Of a stretch of DNA of 64,000 nucleotides, positions 1-8,282 are shown piece after piece. This DNA is from Zunongwangia profunda SM-A87. GTDB taxonomy: Bacteria; Bacteroidota; Bacteroidia; Flavobacteriales; Flavobacteriaceae. Positions within the stretch are counted from its first letter, which is position 1. Every line of letters starts with the position of its first letter. Where the stretch lies: positions 4,827,501 to 4,891,500 of the forward strand of contig NC_014041.1 of NCBI RefSeq assembly GCF_000023465.1, given 5' to 3'. The position numbers were made by a program, and so were the translations under genes. The notes below the pieces were generated by a model. It ran no database searches. It was not told the origin of the DNA and worked only from the letters and a program-made list of their open reading frames with translations.

Positions 1-974
1 AAGATCAGCATATTCTGTTTGGCTTGGCTCACTTTATTTTCCTGTTTTAACAAAGCAATTTCAGATTCTTTTTGCCGCGTATCAAATATGGTTTGTAAGG
101 TATTGAGCTGCTTAAAATTTTGCGAATAAAAGCCTTCTTCTTGCAATTGCTCATATATCACTCTGTGATCGTAAGCACTTTGATAGTCGCCCATTAAAGC
201 ATAAGTTTTTGCCAAATCTTTATGTGCACTTTCTAACTGATGACGATCTTCAAAAAGTTCAGCCAGTTTTAAAGCCCTGTTAGTAAACATCATTGCTTTC
301 TCATAATCTCTCGTTTTTCGATATACATCACCAAGATTATTAAGGACATTTATTCGGCCTTTATGATTAAGTTCGCTAAAAATGGTATTCGATATGGTAA
401 AAAACCGAAGGGCTTTTTCAAACTGTTCTAAATCTTCATATATGCTTCCTATATTTTCATTTACTATAGCGATACCCAAACGGTCTTTAGCTTCAGTATA
501 TAATTTTAAACTTTTATTTTGATGCTCCAGAGCTTTTAAGTAATTGCCTTCTTTTTCATAAGTGGTCCCCAAAAGACTTTCAGCCAGAGCAAGCTGCTCT
601 TTTAATTTTTTCTTTTTAGAAATATTAATGCTTTCATTTAAGTATTCCCTGGATTTTAAATAGTTTTTTAAATTGATATAAGAAAGACCGATCTTATTCT
701 TAATGCGTGCCTGCAATTCTGAGAAATCCTTATTTAATACCGAAAGTGCCTGATTGTACTGCTCAATAGCTTGCGTATTAATTTCTACTGAATGATAATA
801 ATCCCCAAGCTGAACAAATTTTTCAGCAATTTTATAGGTATTGCCCTCAGCTATAGCTTTATCAAGTTCTCCTTTATATTCAAAAAATATGGAGTCGTTT
901 AGATGTGACCCTCCATTTTGAGCAATCCCCGAAACAATAAATAGAAAAAAGAACCACTTCAAAAATAATCTCAT
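1..974 (-). CDS. TPR-repeat signalling protein (partial, C-terminus off the left edge)
   Basis: The reading frame runs leftward from an ATG at 974 and is open to base 1, giving about 324 residues without a stop. It starts with a signal peptide (MRLFLKWFFFLFIVSGIAQ) followed by repeated helical TPR units (for example LGTTYEKEGNYLKALEHQNK and NLGDVYRKTRDYEKAMMFT). At the edge it enters a charged helix (TRQKESEIALLKQENK), the usual linker before a membrane helix and a histidine kinase or LuxR-type output in Bacteroidota. The output domain lies outside the window, so kinase or transcription factor cannot be decided. It is divergent from the LytTR regulator at 1257, with about 280 bases between them. 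Confidence 0.8.
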   Translation of the reverse strand, partial: MRLFLKWFFFLFIVSGIAQNGGSHLNDSIFFEYKGELDKAIAEGNTYKIAEKFVQLGDYYHSVEINTQAIEQYNQALSVLNKDFSELQARIKNKIGLSYINLKNYLKSREYLNESINISKKKKLKEQLALAESLLGTTYEKEGNYLKALEHQNKSLKLYTEAKDRLGIAIVNENIGSIYEDLEQFEKALRFFTISNTIFSELNHKGRINVLNNLGDVYRKTRDYEKAMMFTNRALKLAELFEDRHQLESAHKDLAKTYALMGDYQSAYDHRVIYEQLQEEGFYSQNFKQLNTLQTIFDTRQKESEIALLKQENKVSQAKQNMLI

Positions 975-1165
975 GTTTGATTATGGATTTATAAATCGAC
1001 AAGCTAGCTTCTTAGTTTAAAAGAATGGTTAGGGAGATATTATAAAAAAGTAAACTTAAAAAAAGGAACAAACAGTAAAGTTCTCTGTATACCCAAATCT
1101 TTTTCTATCAAGTTTGTTAAGAAGTCACTATTCAATTTTGGCCATCAAGAAACAATCTTACAAAG

Positions 1166-1198
1166 AAAACTGTGGTAAAACCACAGTTTTTATGTGGT
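1166..1198. promoter_or_regulatory. Perfect palindrome in the divergent intergenic region, with an extra half-site
   Basis: AAAACTGTGGT (1166-1176) and ACCACAGTTTT (1180-1190) are perfect 11-base inverted arms around AAA. A third TGTGGT lies at 1193-1198, exactly 22 bases downstream of the first, about two helical turns. The element sits between two divergently transcribed genes, so it is not a terminator for either. LytTR-family regulators commonly bind direct repeats about two turns apart, so this may be an operator for the neighbouring regulator. That role is inference. Confidence 0.5.
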
Positions 1199-1256
1199 CT
1201 TACACAGGACTTATTAATGAGCCGTTTTTTAATTTCAAATTAAAAATTTAAGCTTT

Positions 1257-1988
1257 TTGCATTCTTATTTTATCATAGAAAACCATCAAACCACGATAAA
1301 AATCATTCAGGAAATCCTGGAAGAACAAGGTGAATATTATTGTATAGGAACAAGCGATGACTATGAAGAAGGAATGAACCTTATTTTAAAGCATCATCCG
1401 GACATGGTATTTATCAATATCGATCAGGTAGACATCAATACTCCAGATGTTTTTGCTTATTGCCGGGAAATGCAAAATTATATTACAAACAAGATATTTT
1501 TTATCGCTTTATCCAACGACGAGAGAAAAGCTTACCAGGCACTTAAAAATAAATTTTACGATTATATCATTAAACCTTTAAGGGAGCTTGATATTCGCAA
1601 AACGGCTATGCAGTTCTTAAAAGATCATAATGTATTGCCACCACAAACCTTATGCTTAAAATCCTATAAAGATTACACGATTTTAAAAATGAACGATATC
1701 CTCTTCTTAGAAGCCGATAACAATGCTACCGATTTTATTTTGGTTAGCGGAAAAAAGGTAAGTGCTTTTAAGACCCTAAAAACTTTTGAAGCTGTTTTAC
1801 CCGCTATATTTATTAGAATCCACCATAGCTATATCGTTAACACCGATCATATTTCTAAGATTAGCTTTGGAAAGCTCAAATGCTCTTTACATCATAACAA
1901 GATACACCTTCCTTTCTCTAAATCGTATCGACACAACCTCGACTATTTGGAAAATGCATTAGAGCAAAATGCTGTTTCCTATAATTAA
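1257..1988 (+). CDS. LytTR-family transcriptional regulator with degenerate receiver domain
   Basis: This is a cytoplasmic DNA-binding regulator of 243 residues. Residues 1-125 have the length and pattern of a response-regulator receiver, and residues about 135-235 are a LytTR DNA-binding domain (FLEADNNATDFILV, FIRIHHSYIVNTDHI). The phospho-acceptor aspartate is replaced by asparagine (N54 in VFINIDQ), and the N-terminal acidic pair is E8-N9. The conserved lysine is kept (K106, in IIKPL). It therefore probably does not respond to phosphorylation in the usual way. The TTG at 1257 is the only start available, because an in-frame TAA lies at 1230. No kinase gene of the LytS type is adjacent; the divergent TPR gene is the nearest signalling partner. 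Confidence 0.85.
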   Translation: MHSYFIIENHQTTIKIIQEILEEQGEYYCIGTSDDYEEGMNLILKHHPDMVFINIDQVDINTPDVFAYCREMQNYITNKIFFIALSNDERKAYQALKNKFYDYIIKPLRELDIRKTAMQFLKDHNVLPPQTLCLKSYKDYTILKMNDILFLEADNNATDFILVSGKKVSAFKTLKTFEAVLPAIFIRIHHSYIVNTDHISKISFGKLKCSLHHNKIHLPFSKSYRHNLDYLENALEQNAVSYN

Positions 1989-2197
1989 TAGAGACAACAG
2001 TTATATTAAATCTTCAGTTGCTCATAAACCTAAAGTAATAACTCACAGACTTTACATAAAGACTAAATGCAAGTTATAAAATACAATAGAAGAAGGATTA
2101 ACAGCTAGTTTTACCAAGGTTTACAACAGAAGCTTCTCATGGCAGAAAGGGCCTAACACCCAATCTCCAATCATGCATGATTAAACAAAACCAGGGC

Positions 2198-2214
2198 AAC
2201 CTGAAAGTCAGGTT
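2198..2214. repeat. Short inverted repeat in the leader of the small lipoprotein gene
   Basis: AACCTGA (2198-2204) and TCAGGTT (2208-2214) form a 7-base stem with a 3-base loop, about 40 bases before the small lipoprotein start. It has no T-tract, so it is not a typical terminator. It could be an operator or an RNA hairpin; nothing further can be said. Confidence 0.3.
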
Positions 2215-2252
2215 ACCATATCGCCTATTGTTTAATTATAACATTTCAATTT

Positions 2253-2414
2253 ATGAGAATCTTTACCAACATTCTAAGTTTAGCTTGCTTAATCGCTATC
2301 ACATATTCTTGCAACCCCGAAGAACTTTCAACAGACAATATGATAAACGAAAAAGAAGTCCATGCCAATACAGGGCATGATGACGAATACACAGAAGACA
2401 GAAATGGTAATTAA
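2253..2414 (+). CDS. Small lipoprotein, 53 residues, unknown function
   Basis: An ATG at 2253 opens a 53-codon frame ending at TAA 2412-2414. The product starts with a lipoprotein signal (MRIFTNILSLACLIAITYSC), lipobox ITYSC with Cys20, followed by a short acidic tail rich in Asp, Glu and Asn. It would be exported and lipid-anchored. A strong terminator follows 4 bases after the stop, which supports a real, separately transcribed gene. It sits directly ahead of the TPR histidine kinase. Short acidic lipoproteins of this sort are frequent in Flavobacteriaceae, but I know of no assigned function. A link to the downstream sensor is conjecture. Confidence 0.65.
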   Translation: MRIFTNILSLACLIAITYSCNPEELSTDNMINEKEVHANTGHDDEYTEDRNGN

Positions 2415-2416
2415 AA

Positions 2417-2452
2417 TAAAAAGGGGGTATTTTCATATACCCCCTTTTTTTA
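2417..2452 (+). terminator. Rho-independent terminator after the small lipoprotein
   Basis: The arms AAAAGGGGGTAT and ATACCCCCTTTT surround a 6-base loop (TTTCAT) and are followed by a T-rich tail. It separates the small lipoprotein gene from the kinase that starts about 35 bases later. Confidence 0.85.
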
Positions 2453-2485
2453 TTTTATTTTCGTATCTACAAGCTCTATTGATTG

Positions 2486-4429
2486 ATGCGGATATATAAT
2501 CTATTTATAATTTTTATTTTACTTCTTTTAAATTCTTGTAAACAAGAACAAAAAGCAAATAATGACACATCTAAATTTGAGAACGGAAATATAAAAGAAC
2601 TTCAAACAAAAAAGGATTTTAGAATAAGTGATACAGATAGCCTAAAAAAAGAAGAATTACTAAAATTGTCCTATAAATATATGCGGGCTCAAGATTCCGT
2701 TCAGTTTTTTTCAGTTAATAAAAAGGCCAGAAAGCTTTCCGAAAAACTTAGAGATACCAATGCAATTGCAGCATCCTACTGGGATTTGGGTCAATATTAC
2801 TATAAAAAAGATATAAGAGATAGTGCCTACTATTATTTTAATGAGGCTAAAAAAAATTACATTAAAATAGGGGATCAAAGCAATGCGGCGAGGCTACTTC
2901 TAAATATGTCAGTTATTCAAAAGGATTTTAAGGATTATACAGGTAGTGAAGTGGCGTTAACTGAAGCTATTCAACTTTTAGAACCCTCAAAAAACCATAA
3001 ACAATTATATGGAGCCTATAATAATCTGGGAATTCTATTTAAAGAACTAGAAGAATTTGATAGATCTCTTTATTATTATAATAAAGCGCTGAATTATTTA
3101 CAAAAAGTTCAGACTAAAAATAAATTCCCTTCACTATGGAACAATATCGGTAATGTATATCTTGATAAAAAAGACTATAAAACGGCTATTTCTTATTTCA
3201 ATAAGGGTTTAAATGAAGATGATAGCCTAAGATTCAAAGATCCGAAAATATATTCAATGCTTATTGATAATCGCGCTTTTGCGCAATGGCGAACAGCCGA
3301 TACTTCTGGAGTTATAGAAGAATATAAATCAGCATTCAGGATACGTAAAGAAAATGACATTAAAGCGGGAATGACCATCAGTCAAATGAGAATCGCAAAA
3401 TATTATTTAGCCAAAAAAGATTCTTCTACGGCCCTATCTTATGCTAAAGATGCTAGGGACCTTTCCATAAAAATTCAGGCCAATGAAAATTATCTTTCTT
3501 CTTTAAAATTATTATCAGAAATAGATGTTGAAAATGCCTTAAATTATACGCAAACCTATATTCAACTAAATGACAGTTTACAAAAAGAAGAAAGGACTGT
3601 TAGGAACAAATTTGCACGTATTCGTTTTGAAACCGACGAATATATTTCGGAAACCAAAAAATTAAACCAACGGGTAATACGGATTTCTATAATTGCCGGG
3701 ATCATTATCATTATTGCTATATTGCTTTATATTATCAAAGACCAGCGTTCTAAAAACAAACTTATTCAGCAAAAACAACAGGCCAACCAGGAAATTTATA
3801 ACCTTATCCTGGCACAACAAAAATATTACGAAGAAGGCAGGGAAAGAGAAAAACTTCACCTTTCCAGAGAACTGCATGATGGTGTGCTAGGTAAACTTTT
3901 TGGATTACGCTTAAGTCTCGATATTCTTAATGAAGAAGACTCCAGAGAGAGCAAGAATAATAGAAAAAAATATATCAATGAAATTGCGACAGTAGCAAAA
4001 GAGATAAGGGATATATCCCATAAGCTTAGTGAAAATAATTTTGTTGAAGTCAACTTTAAAGTCGTATTAGAGGAGCTTATAAATCAGCACAAAGTATATC
4101 AGTTTAATATTAATTTCGAAATTGATAATACTATAGACTGGAATAAAATTAGCAATAACATTAAAATTCATATCTATAGAATTTTACAGGAAGCTTTAGC
4201 CAATATTTATAAACACGCAAAAGCACACCACGTAAAAATTTCAATTTTTCAAAAACAGCACGATTTAAATGTAATTATTAAAGATGATGGAAAAGGCTTT
4301 GATAGCAATGAAACCGCAGGCATTGGTGTTAAAAACATGAAATCAAGAAGCAAATCTATAGGCGCAGCTTTTTCTATTGTTTCAAAAATAAACGAGGGGA
4401 CGACTATTTCTGTTTCAGTCAAAATTTAA
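2486..4429 (+). CDS. TPR-containing lipoprotein sensor histidine kinase
   Basis: This is a membrane-bound kinase of 647 residues, counted from ATG 2486; a TTG lies one codon earlier. The lipoprotein signal has lipobox LLNSC (Cys18). Several TPR units fill residues about 85-390 on the outer side of the membrane, and one membrane helix lies at about 397-418. A HisKA_3-type dimerisation helix follows (SRELHDGVLGKL, phospho-acceptor His464), then a HATPase domain with an N-box near 571 (ALANIYKHA), DDGKGFD near 600 and GIGVKNM. All catalytic motifs are present. The response regulator begins 4 bases after the stop, so the two form a two-component operon of the NarL/DegS class. The TPR region probably senses a protein or peptide; the ligand is unknown. 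Confidence 0.9.
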   Translation: MRIYNLFIIFILLLLNSCKQEQKANNDTSKFENGNIKELQTKKDFRISDTDSLKKEELLKLSYKYMRAQDSVQFFSVNKKARKLSEKLRDTNAIAASYWDLGQYYYKKDIRDSAYYYFNEAKKNYIKIGDQSNAARLLLNMSVIQKDFKDYTGSEVALTEAIQLLEPSKNHKQLYGAYNNLGILFKELEEFDRSLYYYNKALNYLQKVQTKNKFPSLWNNIGNVYLDKKDYKTAISYFNKGLNEDDSLRFKDPKIYSMLIDNRAFAQWRTADTSGVIEEYKSAFRIRKENDIKAGMTISQMRIAKYYLAKKDSSTALSYAKDARDLSIKIQANENYLSSLKLLSEIDVENALNYTQTYIQLNDSLQKEERTVRNKFARIRFETDEYISETKKLNQRVIRISIIAGIIIIIAILLYIIKDQRSKNKLIQQKQQANQEIYNLILAQQKYYEEGREREKLHLSRELHDGVLGKLFGLRLSLDILNEEDSRESKNNRKKYINEIATVAKEIRDISHKLSENNFVEVNFKVVLEELINQHKVYQFNINFEIDNTIDWNKISNNIKIHIYRILQEALANIYKHAKAHHVKISIFQKQHDLNVIIKDDGKGFDSNETAGIGVKNMKSRSKSIGAAFSIVSKINEGTTISVSVKI

Positions 4430-4433
4430 AATT

Positions 4434-5093
4434 ATGCGAACTATTAAAATTTTACTTATTGACGATCACCCATTAATATTAGAGGGCTATCAAAATGTAT
4501 TAAATAGATTGGAAATCGCGGACATTAAATTCGTAATAGAAACTTCAGATAATTGTGACCAGGCCTGGCAAAAAATTGTATCAGAAAATTATGATGTGGT
4601 ATTTTTAGATATCAATTTCCCGGTAGCTGAAAATTCCAGATTTATTTCAGGAGAAGATTTGGGAGCTGAAATTAAAAAAGAATTTGGTAATAAAATAAAA
4701 CTAGTAATCTTAACAGTTATAGAGGATCCTTTAAGGGTTCAGAATATTTTACGTAATGTAAATCCAGATGGATTCTTAGTAAAAGGAGAAACGAATTCAG
4801 AAGAACTCATTACCTGTCTTAAAAAAGTGATTACCTATCCTCCATTTTACGGAGCGACAATTTCTAAAATTTTACAATCAGGTGTTGTGAATCCTCAGGT
4901 TATTGATGAGATCGATCGGCAAATTCTTCATCAGCTTTCTTTGGGTACAAAAACCAAAGATATACCCCTACATGTTCATCTTTCCCTAAGGGCGGTAGAA
5001 GATCGAAAAAGAAGACTAAAAGAGATTATGGACGTTCAACAAGGAGGAAATAAAGCATTGCTTGAAAAAGCTAGGAAGAGTGGTTATATCTAG
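4434..5093 (+). CDS. NarL/FixJ-type response regulator
   Basis: This is the DNA-binding partner of the upstream kinase, 219 residues. The receiver has D10-D11, phospho-acceptor D59 (VVFLDINFP), T94 and K117 (FLVKGE), so it should be phosphorylatable. The C-terminal part (about 153-219) is a LuxR-like helix-turn-helix of the divergent Bacteroidota form, in which the recognition helix reads LSLRAVEDRKRRLKE and the chain ends in a conserved-looking KARKSGYI. It starts 4 bases after the kinase stop and is likely translationally coupled to it. Target genes cannot be read from the sequence; the nearest candidate is the small lipoprotein at 2253. Confidence 0.9.
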   Translation: MRTIKILLIDDHPLILEGYQNVLNRLEIADIKFVIETSDNCDQAWQKIVSENYDVVFLDINFPVAENSRFISGEDLGAEIKKEFGNKIKLVILTVIEDPLRVQNILRNVNPDGFLVKGETNSEELITCLKKVITYPPFYGATISKILQSGVVNPQVIDEIDRQILHQLSLGTKTKDIPLHVHLSLRAVEDRKRRLKEIMDVQQGGNKALLEKARKSGYI

Positions 5094-5235
5094 ATAAAAT
5101 TAAAAGAATATATAAAGAAAGTATAATTCGAAATCTGTTTTTGCAACACTACATTTTATAATTACCTATAGATACTAAGATTTTTTTCAAAGAATTATCA
5201 GGAGCTTAATAATACATATGAATATTCATAAATAT

Positions 5236-5270
5236 AAAAAAGCCTTTCAGGAAATCCCGAAGGCTTTTTT
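5236..5270. terminator. Bidirectional terminator between response regulator and rpmA
   Basis: The arms AAAAAAGCCTT (5236-5246) and AAGGCTTTTTT (5260-5270) give an 11-base stem with A/T runs on both sides. It can serve the response regulator on the + strand and rpmA on the - strand, which converge here. Confidence 0.85.
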
Positions 5271-5293
5271 ATATTGTAATTCTACTAAATTTC

Positions 5294-5554
5294 TTAAGCC
5301 TCGAAAGGAACTATAGAAACATAAGACTTATTGTCTTTCTTTTTAGTGAATTTTACTACACCATCAATTTTTGCGTGCAAAGTATGATCTTTACCAGCAT
5401 AAACATTTTCACCAGGATTGTGAGCAGTACCTCTTTGTCTAACAATGATGTTACCTGCTATCGCAGCCTGACCTCCAAAAATCTTCACTCCAAGACGTTT
5501 CGATTCTGATTCTCTACCGTTCTTGGAACTACCAACTCCTTTTTTATGTGCCAT
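5294..5554 (-). CDS. rpmA: 50S ribosomal protein L27
   Basis: L27 (bL27) is a basic protein of 86 residues that sits near the peptidyl-transferase centre. The N-terminus [16 protein letters not shown] and the [14 protein letters not shown] segment are diagnostic, and the length is normal. The chain begins directly with MAHKKG, so there is no cleavable N-terminal extension of the kind seen in Firmicutes. It lies 28 bases after rplU and is cotranscribed with it. Confidence 0.97.
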   Translation of the reverse strand: MAHKKGVGSSKNGRESESKRLGVKIFGGQAAIAGNIIVRQRGTAHNPGENVYAGKDHTLHAKIDGVVKFTKKKDNKSYVSIVPFEA

Positions 5555-5582
5555 GTTATTGGGTTTTTAGTAAGTTAATAAT

Positions 5583-6062
5583 TTAGCTTAAAGCTTCGAT
5601 TAATTCAGCTTTTTTCATTGAAGAATATCCTTCAATCCCTTTCTCTTTAGCCATCTCTTTAAGCTCTGCTACAGTGTGCTTGCTTAAATCGTTATCGGCT
5701 TTTTTCTCTTCTTTCTTTTCAGCTTTGCTTTCAGAAGCTTTTTTACCACCTTTAGCAGTAATACTCTCGATTACAATCTCAGTTAAATACTGGCGGTGAC
5801 CATTTTTAACTTTGTAACCCTTACGTCTTTTCTTTTTGAAAACAATTACTTTGTCTCCTTTAAGGTGACGATTAATCTTTGCCCCTACTAGAGCACCTTC
5901 TATAGCCGGGGCGCCAACAGTAATGTTGTCTCCGTCTCCTGTAAGAAGAACTTTATCAAAAGAAACGCTGTCTCCTTCTTCTCCTTCTAAACGGTGTACA
6001 AACACTTTTTGGTCTTTCGCAACTTTAAATTGCTGCCCTGCTATCTCTACAATTGCGTACAT
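5583..6062 (-). CDS. rplU: 50S ribosomal protein L21 with C-terminal Rho_N-like extension
   Basis: L21 (bL21) binds 23S rRNA. Residues 1-103 are the ordinary L21 domain (MYAIVEIAGQQFKV, KKKRRKGYKVKNGHRQ). A lysine/glutamate-rich linker (about 105-125) leads to an extra domain at 126-158 (HTVAELKEMAKEKGIEG, MKKAELIEAL) that matches the Rho N-terminal/SAP-like helical fold used for nucleic-acid binding. At 159 residues it is about half as long again as classical L21 of about 103. It is first in the rplU-rpmA operon, with a good TTG/TAnnTTTG promoter at 6124-6153. Confidence 0.96.
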   Translation of the reverse strand: MYAIVEIAGQQFKVAKDQKVFVHRLEGEEGDSVSFDKVLLTGDGDNITVGAPAIEGALVGAKINRHLKGDKVIVFKKKRRKGYKVKNGHRQYLTEIVIESITAKGGKKASESKAEKKEEKKADNDLSKHTVAELKEMAKEKGIEGYSSMKKAELIEALS

Positions 6063-6123
6063 AGTGTCCTGTTAATTAATTACTTTCTAATTAAAATAGT
6101 CTCGCTTCTTCATAAAGCGGGTG

Positions 6124-6153
6124 CAAATATACTTCTAAATAATTAATTAGCAA
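6124..6153 (-). promoter_or_regulatory. Bacteroidota-type promoter for rplU-rpmA
   Basis: On the minus strand TATATTTG occupies 6131-6124 and TTG occupies 6153-6151, with 19 bases between them. This is the TTG-N19-TAnnTTTG form of the phylum's housekeeping promoter, about 60 bases ahead of the rplU start. Confidence 0.75.
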
Positions 6154-6302
6154 AGGCTTCTGCTAAAATTGAATAATTTTTACTATTCAAGATTATATCC
6201 TACATCATAAATAGATAGTTTTTCCGAACTCCATTAACAATTCCTCCTTAAAAATTTAGGCTATTTAATTTAAGAGTTATTTCGCTGTACGTAACGATAG
6301 AT

Positions 6303-6767
6303 TTACATGGTATGTTTTTTCCCTTCCGTAGTATTCCAGCTCTTTTTAAACAGTTGCATAAACGCAAGCGTTAGCGCAAAAGTTGTGGCAGCACCCATTG
6401 CATACACCGTAAATAGCACTACTCCTAATCCCGCCTGATACTGGCTTCTCCACATCGTAACAAACTGATCTAGAAAATCTGGATTTAGCTCACTGGCATA
6501 AATACCAAAGAAAATCGTAAATAAAGTGGTCGCAATGAATCCAGTGATAAGACCTGTTGTAAATCCTTCTCCATATTTAAATAATCCAGCATCATTGTTT
6601 CTCTTAGCCTTAATAGCCATCCAAATACCAAATCCCATAATTGCACAATTCAGGAAACTGAACAACGGATTAGTATGCAATCCTACTAGAGACAGTGCTA
6701 AAAAATAAACAATTAGACCTACAGCGATCATAATTCCAAACTTTGCGGGTATTCCAATATTTTTCAT
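6303..6767 (-). CDS. DUF4199 family membrane protein
   Basis: This is a small integral membrane protein of 154 residues with four predicted helices (about 10-30, 35-52, 70-92 and 115-140). The pattern of a short charged turn after helix 2 (IKAKRNNDAGLFKYGEGF) followed by a glycine-rich third helix is that of DUF4199, common in Bacteroidota and without a known function. It is transcribed alone, convergent on nothing nearby, and divergent from the M16 peptidase pair, with about 170 bases between. Confidence 0.8.
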   Translation of the reverse strand: MKNIGIPAKFGIMIAVGLIVYFLALSLVGLHTNPLFSFLNCAIMGFGIWMAIKAKRNNDAGLFKYGEGFTTGLITGFIATTLFTIFFGIYASELNPDFLDQFVTMWRSQYQAGLGVVLFTVYAMGAATTFALTLAFMQLFKKSWNTTEGKKHTM

Positions 6768-6940
6768 AATTCTTATTTTATCTCAATTTCACGAAAAACG
6801 ATGAAAAACTATTCTAACAGGTTGTTAATTAGGATATTTAAAGACTTTATGTTAAAAAATTACCAAAATTTATTATTCTGAAATGTAACAAAATTGTAAC
6901 TTGAGCCACTAATAACTTGCATAACTATAAACTATACACA

Positions 6941-8263
6941 ATGATTAACAAACTAAAGCTAGCCGCTGGCGCTCTGCTATTAAGTGCTGTTGGCTTTTCC
7001 CAGGAGGTTGAATACACCGAGTATGATCTCGACAATGGGCTACACGTTATCTTACACCAGGACAATTCGGCTCCCGTAGTTACTACATCGGTAATGTATC
7101 ACGTGGGTGGTAAAGATCGTGAAGATGGTCGTACCGGATTTGCACACTTTTTTGAACACCTTTTATTCGAAGGAACCGAAAACATTCCCAAAGGAAAATG
7201 GTTTGAAATTGTTAGTTCTCATGGCGGAAATAATAATGCTAACACTTCCAACGACAGAACTTATTATTACGAAACTTTTCCTTCAAATAATCTGGAATTA
7301 GGCTTATGGATGGAATCTGAGCGTATGATGCATCCCGTTATTAAACAAGAAGGAGTAGATACCCAGAACGAAGTTGTGAAGGAAGAGCGGAGAATGCGAA
7401 TGGATAATTCTCCTTATGGTAACATTTTACCTGCTATGCAAAAAAACATGTTTAAAAAGCACCCTTATAAAGATCCTAATATTGGCTATATGGAAGATCT
7501 TGATGCAGCAACATTGCAGGAATTTAAAGACTATTTCGCCAAATATTATGTTCCTAACAATGCGGTTCTTGTAGTTGCCGGGGACATTGATATTAAAGAA
7601 ACTAAAGATATGATCCAGGATTACTTTGGCCCTATTAAGGCAGGTGAAGAAGTAACCAGGGATTACCCAAAAGAAGAACCGATTACTGAAGAAATTCATG
7701 CTGAATTCTATGATCCAAATATCCAGATCCCTATGGCGATCACTGGCTATAGAACCCCAGAATTTGGCAACAAAGACTCGTATGTTTTAAATATGATCTC
7801 TACCTATTTAAGTGACGGTAAAAGTTCTAAACTCTATAAAAAGCTGGTAGACGAACAAAATATCGCCTTACAGGTAGGGGCTTTTAATCTGGAACAGGAA
7901 GACTACGGGATGTACCTTATATATGCCCTACCACAAGGTGAAACCAGCCTGGATAGCATTAACACTGAAATCGAAGACGAAATCACTAAACTTAGGAATG
8001 AATTAATTTCTGAGAGTGACTTCGAAAAACTTCAAAACAAAGCTGAAAACAGTTACGTAAATTCCAATTCAAGCATTGCCGGAATCGCAAACTCGCTAGC
8101 TAGAAATTATTTGCTTTATAAAGATACCAGTCTTATTAATGAGGAAATCGATATTTACAGAAATATCACCAGAGAGGATATTAAAGAAGTTGCCAACAAA
8201 TATCTGAAACCAAACCAACGCGTAATCATCGATTACCTACCCGAAGAAAAGGAAGCGGAATAA
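6941..8263 (+). CDS. M16 family zinc metallopeptidase (catalytic subunit)
   Basis: This is an exported pitrilysin-family peptidase of 440 residues from ATG 6941. The TTG 24 bases earlier is less likely because the signal peptide MINKLKLAAGALLLSAVGFSQ starts at the ATG. The inverted zinc motif HxxEH is present (H69-F-F-E72-H73), with the third ligand glutamate in VVKEERRM. N-terminal M16 and C-terminal M16_C domains fill the chain, as in half-size (about 430-residue) members that work as heterodimers. The next gene, 19 bases downstream, encodes the partner without a zinc site. Together they probably degrade peptides in the periplasm. Confidence 0.92.
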   Translation: MINKLKLAAGALLLSAVGFSQEVEYTEYDLDNGLHVILHQDNSAPVVTTSVMYHVGGKDREDGRTGFAHFFEHLLFEGTENIPKGKWFEIVSSHGGNNNANTSNDRTYYYETFPSNNLELGLWMESERMMHPVIKQEGVDTQNEVVKEERRMRMDNSPYGNILPAMQKNMFKKHPYKDPNIGYMEDLDAATLQEFKDYFAKYYVPNNAVLVVAGDIDIKETKDMIQDYFGPIKAGEEVTRDYPKEEPITEEIHAEFYDPNIQIPMAITGYRTPEFGNKDSYVLNMISTYLSDGKSSKLYKKLVDEQNIALQVGAFNLEQEDYGMYLIYALPQGETSLDSINTEIEDEITKLRNELISESDFEKLQNKAENSYVNSNSSIAGIANSLARNYLLYKDTSLINEEIDIYRNITREDIKEVANKYLKPNQRVIIDYLPEEKEAE

Positions 8264-8282
8264 CACCAAATTAGACAAAACA

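Noticed and set aside
2177..2380. 67-codon frame over the small lipoprotein gene
   Set aside because: No recognisable domain or signal. The overlapping frame from 2253 gives a proper lipoprotein with a terminator right after it.
6917..6940. Upstream TTG start of the M16 peptidase
   Set aside because: The signal peptide starts at ATG 6941; the eight extra residues would spoil it.
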